NCBI GenBank assembly: GCA_910574345.1
Contig: CAJSZV010000006.1
Span: 8,340 to 72,339, forward strand
DNA length: 64,000 bases
Source: Clostridiaceae bacterium
GTDB lineage: Bacteria > Bacillota > Clostridia > Lachnospirales > Lachnospiraceae
Direction: 5' to 3'
Shown here: positions 1 through 11,491 of the stretch, piece by piece
How the letters are laid out: every line of letters begins with the position of its first letter
Position numbering within the stretch: position 1 is the stretch's first letter
Program-made: the position numbers and the translations under genes
The notes under the pieces: generated by a model
What the model was told of the DNA's origin: nothing
Databases searched by the model: none
Seen by the model: the letters and a program-made list of their open reading frames with translations, nothing else

Positions 1-511
<511 letters not shown>

Positions 512-640
512 TGGAAGAAGTAGGGGTCTTAGATACTGTTGTGTCTTTGGAAGTAAGCGGGAAGATGAGAGGAGGAGCCGGAAGGGGAGCGGGAGCTGTC
601 CGGAAGGAGTCCTGAGAGCGCTTACGAAGAGGGACAGAAA

Positions 641-761
641 TATCCGGTGCCGATACGCTTATGGGACACACCCGTACCCATGCCGAACACGACGGTTAAG
701 ACGTAAGCGGCCGATGGTACTATATTGGAGACGATATGGGAGAGCAGGTGGGTGCCGGATA
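641..761 (+). rRNA. rrf: 5S ribosomal RNA, placed between 16S and 23S
   Basis: The segment has the 5S hallmarks: terminal strands TATCCGGTG and GTGCCGGATA that pair with each other, the loop-A/B core CCGTACCCATGCCGAACACG, and the typical 3' half ending in GGGAGAGCAGGTGGGTGCCG. Length is about 121 nt, as expected. It lies 135 nt after 16S and 8 nt before tRNA-Ala, upstream of 23S rather than after it. No second 5S is seen after the 23S gene. Confidence 0.93.
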
Positions 762-769
762 CAAAAAAT

Positions 770-842
770 GGGGGTGTAGCTCAGTTGGGAGAGCACCTGC
801 CTTGCAAGCAGGGGGTCAAGAGTTCGAATCTCTCCATCTCCA
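770..842 (+). tRNA. tRNA-Ala (TGC)
   Basis: Full cloverleaf of 73 nt. The 7-bp acceptor stem GGGGGTG/CATCTCC includes G-T pairs. The D-arm is TAGCTCAGTTGGGAGAGC, the anticodon arm CCTGC-CTTGCAA-GCAGG reads TGC, and the T-arm has GTTCGAATC. CCA is not encoded. It sits in the 16S-23S spacer, the common place for tRNA-Ala, but here after the 5S gene. Confidence 0.96.
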
Positions 843-1132
843 TTTGCACGGAAGCAGAAAGAAGGATGAGCCTTGGGAAACAAGAGGGAGTCCGCTGTTA
901 TCGTGCAGGTCCGTACCTTGAAAACCACATATTGAAAACTATATCAGAGAATATGACAAATATTCAAGACATCCGAGGCCTTATGGCGGAAGCCATAGGG
1001 AAAGAAACAACCAAGAGAAAGACACAGATGTCCGAATCCGTGAGGAGGAGGACAGCCTGAACAAAAGCCGACAGGTGCAACGCTATGCACCGGAACCCAA
1101 CCTTTAAGCACCCGCGAAAGGGAGGGAGAGTT
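843..1132 (+). other. Transcribed spacer between tRNA-Ala and 23S rRNA
   Basis: A 290-nt stretch without a credible gene. It is part of the rRNA precursor; short open frames here are chance. The last part (about 1080-1132) probably pairs with sequence after 23S to form the 23S processing stem, which I infer from its position and did not fold. Confidence 0.6.
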
Positions 1133-4022
<2,890 letters not shown>

Positions 4023-4112
4023 AAGGAAGAGGGAAGGCGTGTTGAAGGGTAAGAAGGATGAAGGAGATATAGTGCAGTATGTGGTTTTGAGGGTACGGGC
4101 GGAAAGAAGTAA

Positions 4113-4185
4113 TCCTTGATAGCTCAGTCGGTAGAGCATGCGGCTGTTAACCGCAGTGTCGTTGGTTCGAGTCCAACTCAGGGAG
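4113..4185 (+). tRNA. tRNA-Asn (GTT)
   Basis: The 73-nt cloverleaf has acceptor stem TCCTTGA/TCAGGGA with one G-T pair, the anticodon loop in GCGGCTGTTAACCGC reading GTT, and T-arm GTTGG-TTCGAGT-CCAAC. CCA is not encoded. First gene of the tRNA cluster behind 23S, probably co-transcribed with the rRNA operon because no terminator is obvious in between. Confidence 0.96.
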
Positions 4186-4233
4186 TTGGCACAGGGGGAG
4201 ATGAAGTTATCAGCCGGTGCGAGGAGGAAAGAG

Positions 4234-4305
4234 GGCCCCATGGTCAAGCGGTTAAGACATCGCCCTTTCACGGCGGTAACACGAGTTCGAATCTCGTTGG
4301 GGTCA
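4234..4305 (+). tRNA. tRNA-Glu (TTC)
   Basis: The 72-nt cloverleaf has acceptor GGCCCCA/TGGGGTC, the anticodon loop in CGCCCTTTCACGGCG reading TTC, and T-arm ACGAG-TTCGAAT-CTCGT. CCA is not encoded. Confidence 0.96.
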
Positions 4306-4339
4306 TTGGAAACACAGCATTGCTCATTGAGAGTATTTC

Positions 4340-4413
4340 GGACCTTTAGCTCAGTTGGTTAGAGCAACCGGCTCATAACCGGTCGGTCCTGGGTTCGAGT
4401 CCCCGAAGGTCCA
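4340..4413 (+). tRNA. tRNA with CAT anticodon (Ile2 or elongator Met)
   Basis: The 74-nt cloverleaf has acceptor GGACCTT/AAGGTCC, the anticodon loop in CCGGCTCATAACCGG reading CAT, and T-arm CTGGG-TTCGAGT-CCCCG with one mismatch. It is not the initiator because it lacks the mismatched 5' end and the GGG/CCC anticodon stem of tRNA-fMet. The start GGACCTTTAGCTCAGTTGG resembles Bacillus tRNA-Ile2, whose C34 becomes lysidine, so Ile2 is at least as likely as Met. Confidence 0.93.
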
Positions 4414-4454
4414 TTGTTTTTTAAATTTTTAATAAATGCAGTATTTTGTTATCT

Positions 4455-4528
4455 GGCCTGGTGGCTCAGCTGGTTAGAGCGCCGCCCTGTCACGGCGGAG
4501 GTCGTGGGTTCGAACCCCATCCGGGTCG
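4455..4528 (+). tRNA. tRNA-Asp (GTC)
   Basis: The 74-nt cloverleaf has acceptor GGCCTGG/CCGGGTC with G-T pairs, the anticodon loop in CCGCCCTGTCACGGCGG reading GTC, and T-arm GTGGG-TTCGAAC-CCCAT. CCA is not encoded. Confidence 0.95.
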
Positions 4529-4565
4529 TTGTACTGAAAAGTAAAGTAGCTGAAAAGTGAATAGC

Positions 4566-4638
4566 GGGGTCTTAGCTCAGCTGGGAGAGCATCTGCCTTA
4601 CAAGCAGAGGGTCATAGGTTCGAGCCCTATAGGCCCCA
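4566..4638 (+). tRNA. tRNA-Val (TAC)
   Basis: The 73-nt cloverleaf has acceptor GGGGTCT/AGGCCCC, the anticodon loop in CTGCCTTACAAGCAG reading TAC, and T-arm ATAGG-TTCGAGC-CCTAT. CCA is not encoded. Confidence 0.95.
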
Positions 4639-4649
4639 TCAGTTTTTAT

Positions 4650-4735
4650 GCCGCAGTGGCGGAACAGGCAGACGCACAGGACTTAAAATCCTGCGGGACT
4701 AATCTCCCGTACCGGTTCGATTCCGGTCTGCGGCA
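4650..4735 (+). tRNA. tRNA-Leu (TAA)
   Basis: An 86-nt class II tRNA with acceptor GCCGCAG/CTGCGGC, the anticodon loop in CAGGACTTAAAATCCTG reading TAA, a long variable arm (CGGGACTAATCTCCCG) and T-arm ACCGG-TTCGATT-CCGGT. It is the last tRNA before a strong terminator. Confidence 0.96.
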
Positions 4736-4745
4736 TTTGAGTCAG

Positions 4746-4784
4746 GACGTTTTCTACAAGAAGAGGTGGAAAACGTCTTTTTAA
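4746..4784 (+). terminator. Terminator after the tRNA cluster
   Basis: Stem GACGTTTT (4746-4753) pairs with AAAACGTC (4770-4777), extended by inner pairs, and is followed by TTTTTAATTTTT. It closes the rRNA/tRNA transcript. Confidence 0.85.
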
Positions 4785-4873
4785 TTTTTATGTTAAATTC
4801 CTCGCCCTGTGACCTGCCACAAAATTCAATTAAATTTAAATTTAAAAAAGCAAAAAAAATTGAAAAAAGTGGG

Positions 4874-4902
4874 TTGACGAAAGTTATAGAATGTGCTATT
4901 AT
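4874..4902 (+). promoter_or_regulatory. Sigma-A promoter of tRNA-Gln
   Basis: TTGACG (4874-4879) and TATTAT (4897-4902) are separated by 17 nt, about 40 nt upstream of the tRNA-Gln gene. The tRNA is therefore transcribed on its own, after the cluster terminator. Confidence 0.8.
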
Positions 4903-4941
4903 ATATTTCGTCGCTGAGATAAAGCAGCGGCAGGACAAGAT

Positions 4942-5013
4942 TGGGCTATCGCCAAATGGTAAGGCAACGGACTCTGACTCCGTCATTTCAAGGTTCGAAT
5001 CCTTGTAGCCCAG
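4942..5013 (+). tRNA. tRNA-Gln (CTG)
   Basis: The 72-nt cloverleaf has acceptor TGGGCTA/TAGCCCA, the anticodon loop in GGACTCTGACTCC reading CTG, and T-arm CAAGG-TTCGAAT-CCTTG. CCA is not encoded. It has its own promoter and terminator. Confidence 0.95.
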
Positions 5014-5019
5014 TTGGGA

Positions 5020-5064
5020 AAGATCTTAAGCGTTGGAAAGTCAATGTTTAAGGTCTTTTTGTTT
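5020..5064 (+). terminator. Terminator of tRNA-Gln
   Basis: AAGATCTTAA near 5020 pairs with TTAAGGTCTT near 5048-5057 (one G-T pair), followed by TTTTTGTTTT. Confidence 0.75.
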
Positions 5065-5089
5065 TAACAGAAAAACCTCGGATGGAATC

Positions 5090-5118
5090 TAGACATTCTG
5101 ATAGAAATACTATATAAT
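5090..5118 (+). promoter_or_regulatory. Sigma-A promoter of the thioesterase operon
   Basis: TAGACA (5090-5095), a 17-nt spacer and TATAAT (5113-5118), about 35 nt before the thioesterase start. Confidence 0.75.
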
Positions 5119-5152
5119 GGTACTGATTTTGTTTTGAGAGGAAATACAAGAG

Positions 5153-5860
5153 ATGTATCAGTTTGAAAGCAGAGTACGTTACAGCGAGACCGATGAACTG
5201 GGGAAGTTGTCCCTTACGGGAATCCTGAATTATCTGCAGGATTGTTCCACATTTCAGTCAGAAGACTTGGGAATGGGGATCAGGTATTTGAAGGATCATA
5301 AGCGGGCATGGTGGCTGACTTCCTGGCAGATTATTATAGAGCGGTATCCTCTTTTGGGAGAGCAGATTGTGGTGAGTACTTGGCCCTATGATTTTAAAGG
5401 GATATACGGATATCGGAATTTTGCTATCCAGGATCTGAACGGACAGTATTTGGTAAAGGCAGGATCCATCTGGTTTTTCTTTGATACGGAGAATCAGAGA
5501 CCGGCAAAGATACGGGAAGAAGATATTCGCGGATATGGGAATCCACAGCCCAGGCTTGATATGGAATATGCGCCCAGGCGGATTGCATTGCCTGACAGGT
5601 ATGATGAGAAGGAACCGGTGTTAGTAGCCAGGCATCATCTTGATACTAACCGTCATGTGAACAACGCTCAATATATAGATATAGCGAGAGAGTTTTTGCC
5701 GGAGAATTTTTGTGTAAAAGAACTTCGCGCAGAGTATAAAAAGGCAGCGGTTTTGGGAGATTATATGATACCGAGAGTCAGCAGGATCGAGAATGGGTAT
5801 GTGACGGCACTGTGTGATTCCCAAGGCGCACCGCATGCAGTCGTATGGCTGCGGGAATGA
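5153..5860 (+). CDS. Acyl-ACP thioesterase (FatA/FatB-like, hot-dog fold)
   Basis: A 235-aa cytoplasmic enzyme predicted to release fatty acids from acyl carrier protein. It shows the double hot-dog layout of bacterial acyl-ACP thioesterases: a first domain opening YSETDELGKLSLTGILNYLQDC (about 9-30) and a second around LDTNRHVNNAQYIDIARE (about 162-180), where Asn and His in TNRHVNN match the family's catalytic region. The start follows GAGAGGAAATACAAG. The stop overlaps the next gene region, and a promoter is visible upstream. Family-level function is firm; chain-length specificity cannot be read. Confidence 0.9.
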   Translation: MYQFESRVRYSETDELGKLSLTGILNYLQDCSTFQSEDLGMGIRYLKDHKRAWWLTSWQIIIERYPLLGEQIVVSTWPYDFKGIYGYRNFAIQDLNGQYLVKAGSIWFFFDTENQRPAKIREEDIRGYGNPQPRLDMEYAPRRIALPDRYDEKEPVLVARHHLDTNRHVNNAQYIDIAREFLPENFCVKELRAEYKKAAVLGDYMIPRVSRIENGYVTALCDSQGAPHAVVWLRE

Positions 5861-5868
5861 GGATAGAT

Positions 5869-6702
5869 ATGATTGAATTAGGAAAACGTCAGCTTTTGGA
5901 AGTTGTGCGTAAAAAAGAGTTTGGAGTTTATCTGGGAGAGAAGGCGGACGATGAGTCAGCAGTCCTGCTTCCTAAAAAGCAGGTTCCTGAGGGGACTGAG
6001 ATCGGAGACAAGATAGAGGTTTTTATCTATAAGGATTCGGAGGATCGCTTGATAGCCACTACAGGGGAAGCCCTTGTGCAGGTGGGGGAAGTAGCTCTTT
6101 TGAAAGTAAAGGAAGTAGGGAAGATCGGAGCATTTTTGGATATGGGCCTGGAGAAGGATCTGCTTCTGCCTTTTAAGGAACAGAATCACAAGGTTCGGGC
6201 AGGGGAAGAATGTCTGGTGGCCTTGTATGTAGACAAGAGCAGACGCCTTGCAGCGACTATGAAGGTATATTCCTACATGAGCAACCAGTCGCCGTATAAG
6301 AAGGATGATAAGGTAACAGGCACCGTCTATGAGATCAATGAGAACCTGGGAGCATTTGTGGCTGTGGACAACCGGTATTATGGTCTGATTCCTGCCAGAG
6401 AGCTGTTTGGCGATATTCATGAGGGTGATACTGTAGAGGCCAGAGTAGTGAAAGTCCGGGAGGACGGCAAGCTGGACTTAAGCCCAAGAGAGAAGTCCTA
6501 TCTTCAGATGGACGCAGATTCGCAGATGGTTATGAAGATGATCGATCAGTGCGGCGGTGTGCTGCCGTTTAATGATAAGGTATCGCCTGAACTGATCAAG
6601 GACAAGTTCCATCTGAGCAAGAATGCATTTAAAAGGGCCGTAGGCCGCCTTTTAAAAGAGGGAAAGATTAAGATTACAGAAAAGACTATAGAAAGGGTAT
6701 AG
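5869..6702 (+). CDS. S1-domain RNA-binding protein, CvfB-like
   Basis: About 277 aa with tandem S1 (OB-fold) RNA-binding modules and a C-terminal winged-helix segment (DKVSPELIKDKFHLSKNAFKRAVGRLLKEGKI), the architecture of CvfB/YitL. CvfB is known from staphylococci as a regulator of virulence gene expression; its molecular role is not well defined. In-frame ATGs lie at 5845, 5857 and 5869. I chose 5869 because GAGG sits 6-8 nt upstream and the protein then begins MIELGKRQ like its relatives. It is translationally coupled to the thioesterase, whose stop is at 5858-5860. Confidence 0.85.
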   Translation: MIELGKRQLLEVVRKKEFGVYLGEKADDESAVLLPKKQVPEGTEIGDKIEVFIYKDSEDRLIATTGEALVQVGEVALLKVKEVGKIGAFLDMGLEKDLLLPFKEQNHKVRAGEECLVALYVDKSRRLAATMKVYSYMSNQSPYKKDDKVTGTVYEINENLGAFVAVDNRYYGLIPARELFGDIHEGDTVEARVVKVREDGKLDLSPREKSYLQMDADSQMVMKMIDQCGGVLPFNDKVSPELIKDKFHLSKNAFKRAVGRLLKEGKIKITEKTIERV

Positions 6703-6712
6703 GAGGTTTGTC

Positions 6713-7297
6713 TTGGACTCGATAGAATATTATAATAAGTACGCGGCAAAGGTGTATGAAGATACCGTTGATGTGGATATGAGCGAGATTATGGAGGAAT
6801 TCCTAAAGCTTTTAGAAGAAGGGGATACCATTCTGGATCTGGGCTGTGGTTCCGGTCGTGATTCTCTGACCATGTATGAGCTGGGATTTGATGTGACGCC
6901 CCTTGACGCATCAGAAGAGATGTGTAAGCTGGCTGAGATACATACAGGTCTGGATGTGCTTCAGATGACATTTGAAGAGATGGAGTTTGAAGACGTATTT
7001 GACGGCATCTGGGCTTGCGGCGCCCTGGTTCATATTCCCAAAAACGAGATGCCAGAGATCCTGGGACGCCTTCACGACGCTCTCTGTGAGGGAGGAATCC
7101 TGTATATGTCAGTTAAGAAAGGGGATTTTGAAGGCTTCCGCGGAGAGAGATATTTTACCGATTATACAGGGGACAGCCTTACGTCCATGATATCCAGGAC
7201 AGGCCTTTTTGAGATTTTAAAGACATGGGAGACTGAGGATGCCAGATCGGGTCATCCGGATACTGTGTGGATTAATCTGCTGGCAAGGAAGAGATAA
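6713..7297 (+). CDS. Class I SAM-dependent methyltransferase
   Basis: 194 aa with the SAM-binding Rossmann motif I LDLGCGSGRDSL (about 42-53), the acidic residue of motif II (TPLDASEEM) and motif post-II (GIWACGALVHI). The start is TTG, set by a perfect AGGAGG (6701-6706) six bases upstream. It lies 10 nt after the CvfB-like gene, so it probably belongs to the same operon. The substrate is unknown. Confidence 0.85.
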   Translation: MDSIEYYNKYAAKVYEDTVDVDMSEIMEEFLKLLEEGDTILDLGCGSGRDSLTMYELGFDVTPLDASEEMCKLAEIHTGLDVLQMTFEEMEFEDVFDGIWACGALVHIPKNEMPEILGRLHDALCEGGILYMSVKKGDFEGFRGERYFTDYTGDSLTSMISRTGLFEILKTWETEDARSGHPDTVWINLLARKR

Positions 7298-7310
7298 CTG
7301 GAAAAGAGGA

Positions 7311-7345
7311 ATCGGCGGCGCCTTTTTTGAGGTGCCGCTGTTTTA
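7311..7345 (+). terminator. Terminator after the methyltransferase
   Basis: CGGCGGCGCC pairs with GGTGCCGCTG across a TTTTTTGA loop and is followed by TTTTAG. Confidence 0.65.
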
Positions 7346-7377
7346 GTCTGCAGAATTTGGATGAAAAGGAGACGTAT

Positions 7378-8223
7378 ATGAAAAAATATCCGGTTTATAT
7401 AGAATATCTGCTCATTGTAGTCGGGGCGTTTATTATGGGGTTTGCCATTAAGAACCTGTATGACCCGATCAATCTGGTTACCGGAGGAGTATCGGGAATC
7501 GCCATTATCTTAAAAAGTGTGGCGGGGTTGCCGCTGTGGATTACCAATACCATATGTAACATTCCGCTGTTTTTGGCCGCATGGAAGATTAAAGGGTGGA
7601 GCTTTATAAAGCGAACCCTGACAGCTACGGCTTCTCTGTCGTTATCTTTATATATCATTCCGGAGGCTCCGTTTTTGATGGATGATCTGTTTCTTACGGC
7701 ATTGTTTGGGGGAATCGTCAGCGGACTTGGAACGGGGCTGGTCTTTCTCTTCCAGGCCACCACAGGAGGCACGGATATGCTTGCTGCGCTTCTTCAGAGG
7801 ATACCCATGCTGCGCCATTATTCCATAGCCAGAATCATGCAGGTATTGGACGGTATGGTGGTGGTTTTGGGAGCGGCGGTTTTCGGCATCCGTTTTGCCA
7901 TGTATGCCCTGATTGCCATTTACGCTGTGGCAAAAGTGTCCGATGGATTTTTGGAGGGCCTGCACTTTTCGAAACAGGCTTATGTGATTTCTGATCATTA
8001 TGAGGAGATTGCCCAGGCCGTTATGACAAGGATGGAAAGAGGCGTTACGGCCATGGATGCGGTGGGGATGTATTCGGGGCAGGATAAGAAAATGCTGTTC
8101 TGCGTGGTGTCCAAAAAGGAAATTGTGGTCTTAAGGGAAATTGTGGCAGAATTTGACAAAAAGGCTTTTTTGATTGTTACGGATGTAAAAGAGGTATTTG
8201 GAGAAGGGTTTATCGAATATTAA
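7378..8223 (+). CDS. YitT family membrane protein (DUF161/DUF2179)
   Basis: 281 aa. Five or six hydrophobic segments fill the first 190 residues (for example EYLLIVVGAFIMGFAI and ALFGGIVSGLGTGLVFLF), with the family's NLVTGGVSGIAII block near 32 and TTGGTDMLAALL near 137. A soluble C-terminal DUF2179 domain follows. ATG 7378 has AAGGAGA upstream; the longer frame to 7327 has no ribosome site. YitT proteins are common in Firmicutes and of unknown function. Confidence 0.9.
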   Translation: MKKYPVYIEYLLIVVGAFIMGFAIKNLYDPINLVTGGVSGIAIILKSVAGLPLWITNTICNIPLFLAAWKIKGWSFIKRTLTATASLSLSLYIIPEAPFLMDDLFLTALFGGIVSGLGTGLVFLFQATTGGTDMLAALLQRIPMLRHYSIARIMQVLDGMVVVLGAAVFGIRFAMYALIAIYAVAKVSDGFLEGLHFSKQAYVISDHYEEIAQAVMTRMERGVTAMDAVGMYSGQDKKMLFCVVSKKEIVVLREIVAEFDKKAFLIVTDVKEVFGEGFIEY

Positions 8224-8421
8224 CATAAAAGAATTGAAATTATGTGCAATCTTTTGTGTTTTTAGGGATGAAAAAAAATCAATATACAGATTAGCCAAAT
8301 AAAAAAAAGGATTTTGGTAAATTACAATATGGTATAAAAATGTTGTTTCGTGTATGATACAGTTAATAACAAAAGGGACTTCCCTTCTAAGTTTACATTT
8401 CATTTATAGGAGGATTTGAGA

Positions 8422-9534
8422 ATGGCTAGTCTGTCATTAAAGAATGTAACAAAAGCGTATCCTAACGGATTTGTAGCAGTAAAGGATTTCAACCTGGAAA
8501 TAGCTGATAAGGAGTTCATCATTTTCGTAGGCCCATCCGGATGTGGTAAGTCCACAACTCTTCGTATGGTTGCAGGTCTGGAGGATATTTCTTCTGGTGA
8601 ACTGTATATTGATGGCAAACTGGTTAATGATGTGGAACCTAAGGACAGAGATATCGCCATGGTATTCCAGAACTACGCTCTGTATCCTCATATGTCTGTA
8701 TATGACAATATGGCATTTGGTCTGAAGCTGAGAAAGACTCCGAAGGAAGAGATCGACAAGCTGGTTCATGAAGCGGCAAGAATTCTTGATCTGGAGCATC
8801 TGTTAGACCGTAAGCCCAAGGCTCTGTCCGGTGGTCAGAGACAGCGTGTTGCTATGGGCCGTGCCATTGTACGTAATCCTAAAGTATTCCTTATGGATGA
8901 GCCGCTGTCCAACTTGGATGCCAAGCTGAGAGGTCAGATGCGTATTGAGATCTCCAAGCTGCATCAGAGACTGCAGGCAACTATCATCTATGTAACACAT
9001 GACCAGACCGAGGCTATGACACTTGGTACCAGAATCGTTGTTATGAAGGACGGTGTTGTTCAGCAGGTTGATTCTCCCCAGAATCTGTATGATAAGCCAT
9101 GCAACAAGTTCGTTGCAGGATTCATCGGAGCTCCTCAGATGAATATGGTAGATGCTAAGGTAGGCAAGGAAGGCGCAGATGTTACTTTGACCTTTGGCAA
9201 CCATACTATCTCTCTGCCGGCAGAGAAAGGCAAAGTTCTGGAGGCTAAGAATTATATCGGCAAGACCGTAACTCTTGGTATCCGTCCGGAAGATCTTCAT
9301 GATGATCAGGCGTGGTTAGACGCGTCACCCAAGAGCATCATTGAGGCAACCGTTCGTGTATACGAGCTCTTAGGTGCAGAAGTATTCTTATACTTTGATG
9401 TTGAAGAGTCTAACTTCACTGCAAGAGTAAATCCGCGTACAGCTGCAAGAGTCGGTGATAATGTAAGACTGGCATTAGACCTGACCAAGATCCATGTATT
9501 TGACAAAGATACAGAGCAGATTATCGTTAACTAG
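8422..9534 (+). CDS. Sugar ABC transporter ATP-binding protein, MsmK/UgpC type
   Basis: 371-aa ATPase of the MalK subfamily. Walker A GPSGCGKST is at 37-45, the signature LSGGQRQR near 135 and Walker B VFLMDEPLSNLD near 155, followed by a C-terminal TOBE regulatory region (about 240-371). It energises carbohydrate importers at the inner face of the membrane. AGGAGG (8408-8413) sets the ATG. No permease or binding protein lies nearby, which fits the known role of MsmK-like ATPases that serve several sugar importers encoded elsewhere. A terminator follows directly, so it is monocistronic. Confidence 0.93.
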   Translation: MASLSLKNVTKAYPNGFVAVKDFNLEIADKEFIIFVGPSGCGKSTTLRMVAGLEDISSGELYIDGKLVNDVEPKDRDIAMVFQNYALYPHMSVYDNMAFGLKLRKTPKEEIDKLVHEAARILDLEHLLDRKPKALSGGQRQRVAMGRAIVRNPKVFLMDEPLSNLDAKLRGQMRIEISKLHQRLQATIIYVTHDQTEAMTLGTRIVVMKDGVVQQVDSPQNLYDKPCNKFVAGFIGAPQMNMVDAKVGKEGADVTLTFGNHTISLPAEKGKVLEAKNYIGKTVTLGIRPEDLHDDQAWLDASPKSIIEATVRVYELLGAEVFLYFDVEESNFTARVNPRTAARVGDNVRLALDLTKIHVFDKDTEQIIVN

Positions 9535-9577
9535 GATGTTGCCCTTTGCACCTGTAAATCGTAACTAGAAAAATAAG

Positions 9578-9612
9578 GCAGGCAAGTGATATACTTGCTT
9601 GCTTTTTTTTGT
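9578..9612 (+). terminator. Terminator of the MsmK-type ATPase gene
   Basis: GCAGGCAAGT pairs with ACTTGCTTGC (one G-T pair) around GATAT, followed by eight Ts. Confidence 0.85.
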
Positions 9613-9616
9613 TTTT

Positions 9617-9625
9617 TGCTATAAT
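9617..9625 (+). promoter_or_regulatory. Extended -10 promoter of the CdaR-like gene
   Basis: TG-C-TATAAT (9617-9625) is an extended -10 element. No convincing -35 stands at 17 nt; TTGCTT elements lie at 15 and 19 nt spacing. Confidence 0.6.
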
Positions 9626-9702
9626 ATAATATAAGGATAAGTTTACGATAATTATTCAGATAGATGGAAGGGTTGCAGTTTACAAAAAAAGGAGCGTGTG
9701 CT

Positions 9703-10791
9703 ATGATTTCAAACCAGATACTTCAGACAACCATTGACGGCCTGAAAGGCATAACAAGAATAGATCTTTGTGTCTGTGAGACAGAAGGCAAAGTATTAGC
9801 AACTACATTTCCCGATGCAGAAGAATACGAAAGTTCTATCCTCGCTTTTGTAGATTCGCCGGCAGACAGCCAGGTAATCCAGGGTTACCAGTTTTTTAAG
9901 GTCTTTGACGAGCATCAGCTGGAATATATCCTTCTTGCCAAGGGCGGAAGCGATGATGCATATATGGTGGGAAAACTTGCGGCATTCCAGATCCAGAATC
10001 TTCTGGTGGCCTATAAGGAGCGTTTTGATAAGGATAATTTTATCAAGAATCTGCTTCTTGATAATCTGCTGCTGGTAGACATCTATAACCGTGCAAAGAA
10101 GCTGCATATTGAGACCAGCGTAAAAAGAGTCGTATATATTATTGAGACAAAACACGAGAAAGACGTGAATGCATTAGAGACTGTGAGAAGTCTGTTTGCC
10201 AGCAAGACAAAAGACTTTATCACGGCTGTAGATGAGAAGAACATTATCCTGGTGAAAGAGGTAAAGCCTACGGAGTCCTACGATGATTTGGAGAAGACCG
10301 CCAATATGGTTCTGGATATGTTGAATACAGAGGCCATGACCAAGGTGCATGTGGCTTTCGGTACAGTGGTAGGCGAGATTAAGGAAGTCTCCAGATCCTA
10401 TAAGGAAGCTAAGATGGCTCTGGATGTGGGAAAGATCTTCTACAGCGACAAGAACGTGATTGCTTATAATAAACTGGGGATCGGACGCCTGATCTATCAG
10501 CTTCCCATTCCGCTGTGCCGGATGTTTATTAAAGAGATATTTGACGGAAAGTCTCCGGATGAGTTTGATGATGAAACATTGACTACCATTAACAAGTTCT
10601 TTGAAAACAGTCTGAATGTATCAGAGACATCAAGGCAGCTTTATATTCACAGGAACACTCTGGTATACCGTCTGGATAAGCTGCAGAAGAGCACTGGTCT
10701 GGATCTTCGTATCTTTGAGGATGCCATTACCTTTAAGATTGCGCTTATGGTAGTGAAATATATGAAATACATGGAAAACTCAGACTTTTAA
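9703..10791 (+). CDS. CdaR/PucR-family transcriptional regulator
   Basis: 362 aa. The C-terminal PucR-type helix-turn-helix is clear: NVSETSRQLYIHRNTLVYRLDKLQKSTGLD (about 305-335), preceded by a GGDEF-like/CdaR middle region with FGTVVGEIKEVSRSYKEAKMAL. The family includes CdaR, the sugar-diacid regulator of enteric bacteria; the ligand here is unknown. ATG 9703 is chosen because AAAGGAG precedes it; the ATG at 9664 has none. It lies 16 nt before ftsE, so it may share that transcript. Confidence 0.85.
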   Translation: MISNQILQTTIDGLKGITRIDLCVCETEGKVLATTFPDAEEYESSILAFVDSPADSQVIQGYQFFKVFDEHQLEYILLAKGGSDDAYMVGKLAAFQIQNLLVAYKERFDKDNFIKNLLLDNLLLVDIYNRAKKLHIETSVKRVVYIIETKHEKDVNALETVRSLFASKTKDFITAVDEKNIILVKEVKPTESYDDLEKTANMVLDMLNTEAMTKVHVAFGTVVGEIKEVSRSYKEAKMALDVGKIFYSDKNVIAYNKLGIGRLIYQLPIPLCRMFIKEIFDGKSPDEFDDETLTTINKFFENSLNVSETSRQLYIHRNTLVYRLDKLQKSTGLDLRIFEDAITFKIALMVVKYMKYMENSDF

Positions 10792-10807
10792 AGGACGAAG
10801 GACAGCA

Positions 10808-11491
10808 ATGATTGAAATTACAAATGTATATAAAACCTACGACACCGGGAATAAGGCTCTTCGGAATATTAATATTTCCATAGAGGACGGAGAGTTTGTG
10901 TTTATTGTGGGACGAAGCGGTTCCGGCAAATCTACGCTCCTGAAGCTCCTTTTAAAGGAGGTAGAGCCTACTTCCGGTAAGATTGTAGTAAATGACATGA
11001 ATCTGGGGAAGATGCCCAGAAGATACGTTCCGAAATACCGCAGAAGGCTGGGAGTCGTGTTTCAGGACTTCCGGCTTTTAAAAGACCGCAATGTCTATGA
11101 GAATGTGGCTTTTGCCCAGAGGGTAATCGGCGCATCTCCAAGAAAGATTCGGGAGAAGGTGCCGTCCATGCTCCAGATGGTGGGTCTGTCTGCCAAGTAT
11201 AAGTCTTATCCACAACAGCTGTCCGGCGGTGAACAGCAAAGGGTTGCCATCGCCAGAGCATTGATTAACCGCCCGGAGGTTTTATTAGCCGACGAGCCTA
11301 CAGGGAATTTGGACCATCATAATGCCATAGAGATCATGAAGCTGTTGGATGAGATTAACCGCATGGGAACCACGGTAGTGGTGGTGACCCACAGCAATGA
11401 GATTGTTAATCTGATGCAGAGGCGTGTGATTACCATGGACCGTGGCTGCGTTGTAAGTGATGAAGAAGGCGGATTGATTCATGAGGATTAG
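10808..11491 (+). CDS. ftsE: Cell division ATP-binding protein FtsE
   Basis: 227-aa ABC ATPase with Walker A GRSGSGKST (35-43), signature LSGGEQQR (near 138) and Walker B VLLADEPTGNLD. The short single-domain form and the overlap with ftsX identify FtsE. FtsEX sits at the division septum or lateral wall and uses ATP to switch on peptidoglycan hydrolases. The gene overlaps ftsX by 11 nt, so the two are translationally coupled. Confidence 0.96.
   Translation: MIEITNVYKTYDTGNKALRNINISIEDGEFVFIVGRSGSGKSTLLKLLLKEVEPTSGKIVVNDMNLGKMPRRYVPKYRRRLGVVFQDFRLLKDRNVYENVAFAQRVIGASPRKIREKVPSMLQMVGLSAKYKSYPQQLSGGEQQRVAIARALINRPEVLLADEPTGNLDHHNAIEIMKLLDEINRMGTTVVVVTHSNEIVNLMQRRVITMDRGCVVSDEEGGLIHED

Noticed and set aside
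4699-5008. Open frames over the tRNA-Leu/tRNA-Gln region
   Set aside because: They overlap tRNA genes, a terminator and a promoter.
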